Below the pieces are notes generated by a model, which was not told the DNA's origin, did not search any database, and saw only the letters and a list, made by a program, of their open reading frames with translations. This document shows, piece after piece, positions 62,827-64,000 of a DNA stretch of 64,000 nucleotides. Position 1 is the stretch's first letter, and every line of letters begins with the position of its first letter. Source of the DNA: Enterococcus sp. DIV2402 (GTDB taxonomy: Bacteria; Bacillota; Bacilli; Lactobacillales; Enterococcaceae). Location of the stretch: NCBI RefSeq assembly GCF_017426705.2, contig NZ_CP147251.1:2146501-2210500 (forward strand). Direction: 5' to 3'. The translations under genes and the position numbers were made by a program.

Positions 62827-64000
62827 CTATGACAATTTATACAAACGTGCTTCAAAAGGACGCAATTTTGAAAAATCATAATCCAAATAATTGGATAGCA
62901 CGAGTTTATTATCTGTCAATTCATCTAATGAAACAAAAGCTTGTTCTTCTTTACTTAAATTCACGACAATTGCATACTGCTCTTGTTCATTTCTACGTTC
63001 ATAGTGAAAAACGGGTTCTGCTTCGGTTTCTACATAACGAAATTCACCACTAACAAATACAGGATGATTTTTTCTTAATTGAATTAACTGTTTGTAAAAA
63101 TTAAAAATAGAATTTGCGTCTTCTTGTTCTAATTTCACATTAACAGACCCTTTATTTTGATTCACTTTTAACCAAGGTTTCGTTTCAGAAAAACCTGCAA
63201 ACTCAGAGCCATCCCATTGCATAGGGGTCCTAGCGTTATCGCGAGTCACCGCTGATATTTGTTCCAACGCTTGTGTTTCTGAATAACCATTGGTGATTAA
63301 TTGATGATACATATAGATAGTATCTGTTGCATTGACTTCATCAATTGAATCAAAAGTGGTATTTGTCATACCAATTTCTTGTCCTTGATAGATAAAGGGG
63401 GTCCCCTGTAGCAACATAAAGGCCATTGCTAAAGCTTTTCCAGAAATCGTTCGATAGACTGAGCTATCGTCACCATACACAGATATACTTCTTGGTAAAT
63501 CGTGATTTTCCATATATAACGCATTCCAGCCTTTATCGTTGGCACAGGCTTCTTGCCATCTGACTAAAGCTTCTTTAAATTGTTTAAAGGGTTGTTCATC
63601 ATTCGCTGTTCGCCATAATCCAGTATGTTCGAACTCAAAAATCATATTAAAGTAACCATCTTTACCTACCCAAACTTCGGCTTCTTCTGCAGTAACTCCA
63701 GATGCTTCACCGACTGTCATTAAGTTATGTTTTTTAAAGATCGTATTTAATTCAGTCAAATATTCTCCGATGCCTTCTACATTTTGAAATGCTTTGAACG
63801 GACGCTTCGGATCGTTGTTTGGTTGGTCCCATTTTTCTTTTTTGATATGTGAAATAGCATCAATGCGGAAACCATCAATTCCTTGATTTGCCCACCATTC
63901 AATCATTTCAACTATTTTGTTCTTCATTGCTGGTGAATCCCAATTCAAATCGGGTTGTTCTTTTGCAAAAGTATGGAAATAATATTCTTCTCTTACTTTA
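62827..64000 (-). CDS. GH13 alpha-glucosidase, alpha-1,4-type, partial at right edge
   Basis: The last 391 residues of a glycoside hydrolase; the N-terminal part lies beyond position 64000. The first visible residues are KVREEYYFHTFAKEQPDLNW. The nucleophile region is GFRIDAISHI, the acid/base Glu lies in VGEASG and the third acidic residue in MENHDLPRS. The Ala after the nucleophile, in contrast to Val in the enzyme at 4199-5866, favours alpha-1,4 bonds such as maltose. A maltose or trehalose-related transport system is probably just outside the window. Confidence 0.87.
   Translation of the reverse strand, partial: KVREEYYFHTFAKEQPDLNWDSPAMKNKIVEMIEWWANQGIDGFRIDAISHIKKEKWDQPNNDPKRPFKAFQNVEGIGEYLTELNTIFKKHNLMTVGEASGVTAEEAEVWVGKDGYFNMIFEFEHTGLWRTANDEQPFKQFKEALVRWQEACANDKGWNALYMENHDLPRSISVYGDDSSVYRTISGKALAMAFMLLQGTPFIYQGQEIGMTNTTFDSIDEVNATDTIYMYHQLITNGYSETQALEQISAVTRDNARTPMQWDGSEFAGFSETKPWLKVNQNKGSVNVKLEQEDANSIFNFYKQLIQLRKNHPVFVSGEFRYVETEAEPVFHYERRNEQEQYAIVVNLSKEEQAFVSLDELTDNKLVLSNYLDYDFSKLRPFEARLYKLS

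Noticed and set aside
1..64000. tRNA genes, rRNA, CRISPR arrays, insertion sequences, prophage or integration sites
   Set aside because: No cloverleaf-like sequence, regularly spaced repeat, transposase, recombinase or phage gene was seen on either strand by eye.

Overview
The window comes from a low-GC Gram-positive bacterium that is probably an Enterococcus or a close lactic-acid relative. The signs are AT-rich codon use, strong AGGAGG-type ribosome sites, many phosphotransferase (PTS) systems with PRD-type regulators, CcpA-type cre sites and no sporulation genes. I cannot name the species. I saw no rRNA, tRNA, CRISPR array, transposase or prophage. It reads as an accessory sugar- and polyol-catabolism region of a chromosome.

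Layout. (1) 1-4,025: an ascorbate-type operon (ulaG, IIA, IIC running off the left edge) divergent from a membrane protein and a DeoR/UlaR-type regulator. (2) 4,125-9,693: a mannose-family PTS (IIAB-IIC-IID) with an alpha-1,6-type glucosidase, preceded by a LacI regulator and two identical palindromic operators. (3) 9,694-10,641: a decayed lactose/cellobiose-type IIC gene. (4) 10,642-16,139: an ABC ATPase with a 1,300-residue coiled-coil permease, divergent from a TetR regulator. (5) 16,519-19,828: an MFS transporter divergent from a PucR-type regulator. (6) 19,935-31,165: PRD regulator, galactitol-type PTS (IIA, IIC, IIB), a short-chain dehydrogenase, a IIB-like protein without the active cysteine and a four-gene acetoin-type 2-oxo-acid dehydrogenase complex in one orientation, with a divergent zinc dehydrogenase. 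(7) 31,303-32,888: a double-MerR regulator divergent from a glyoxalase-fold protein. (8) 32,985-37,241: a fructose-type PTS (regulator, IIB, IIC) plus a HAD phosphatase. (9) 37,372-47,026: PRD regulator, fructose-type IIA, IIB, IIC, a GatZ/KbaZ-like protein, transaldolase, transketolase, ribose-5-phosphate isomerase B and a second HAD phosphatase. (10) 47,446-53,013: MFS transporter, split chromate transporter, flavin oxidoreductase with a 59-residue partner, CotH-like lipoprotein and a DUF2187-type small protein. (11) 53,231-58,228: an ABC-permease remnant, then amidohydrolase, permease and divergent PucR regulator. (12) 58,552-64,000: small unknown, LacI regulator, phosphatase, aldo/keto reductase, MerR, MTA/SAH nucleosidase-like protein and a second GH13 glucosidase running off the right edge.

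How the genes work together. The most unusual module is region 6. A PTS should deliver a phosphorylated polyol, dehydrogenases could oxidise it to a ketose phosphate, and a thiamine/lipoate complex related to acetoin dehydrogenase is positioned to split that product into an acyl-CoA and a shorter aldehyde. I propose this route as an inference; I do not recall a described pathway with this composition. Region 9 is a second candidate: it carries most of the non-oxidative pentose-phosphate pathway under one PTS regulator, and two of its promoters share the same elaborate architecture, which defines a local regulon. A palindrome with the same core lies before the HAD phosphatase of region 8.
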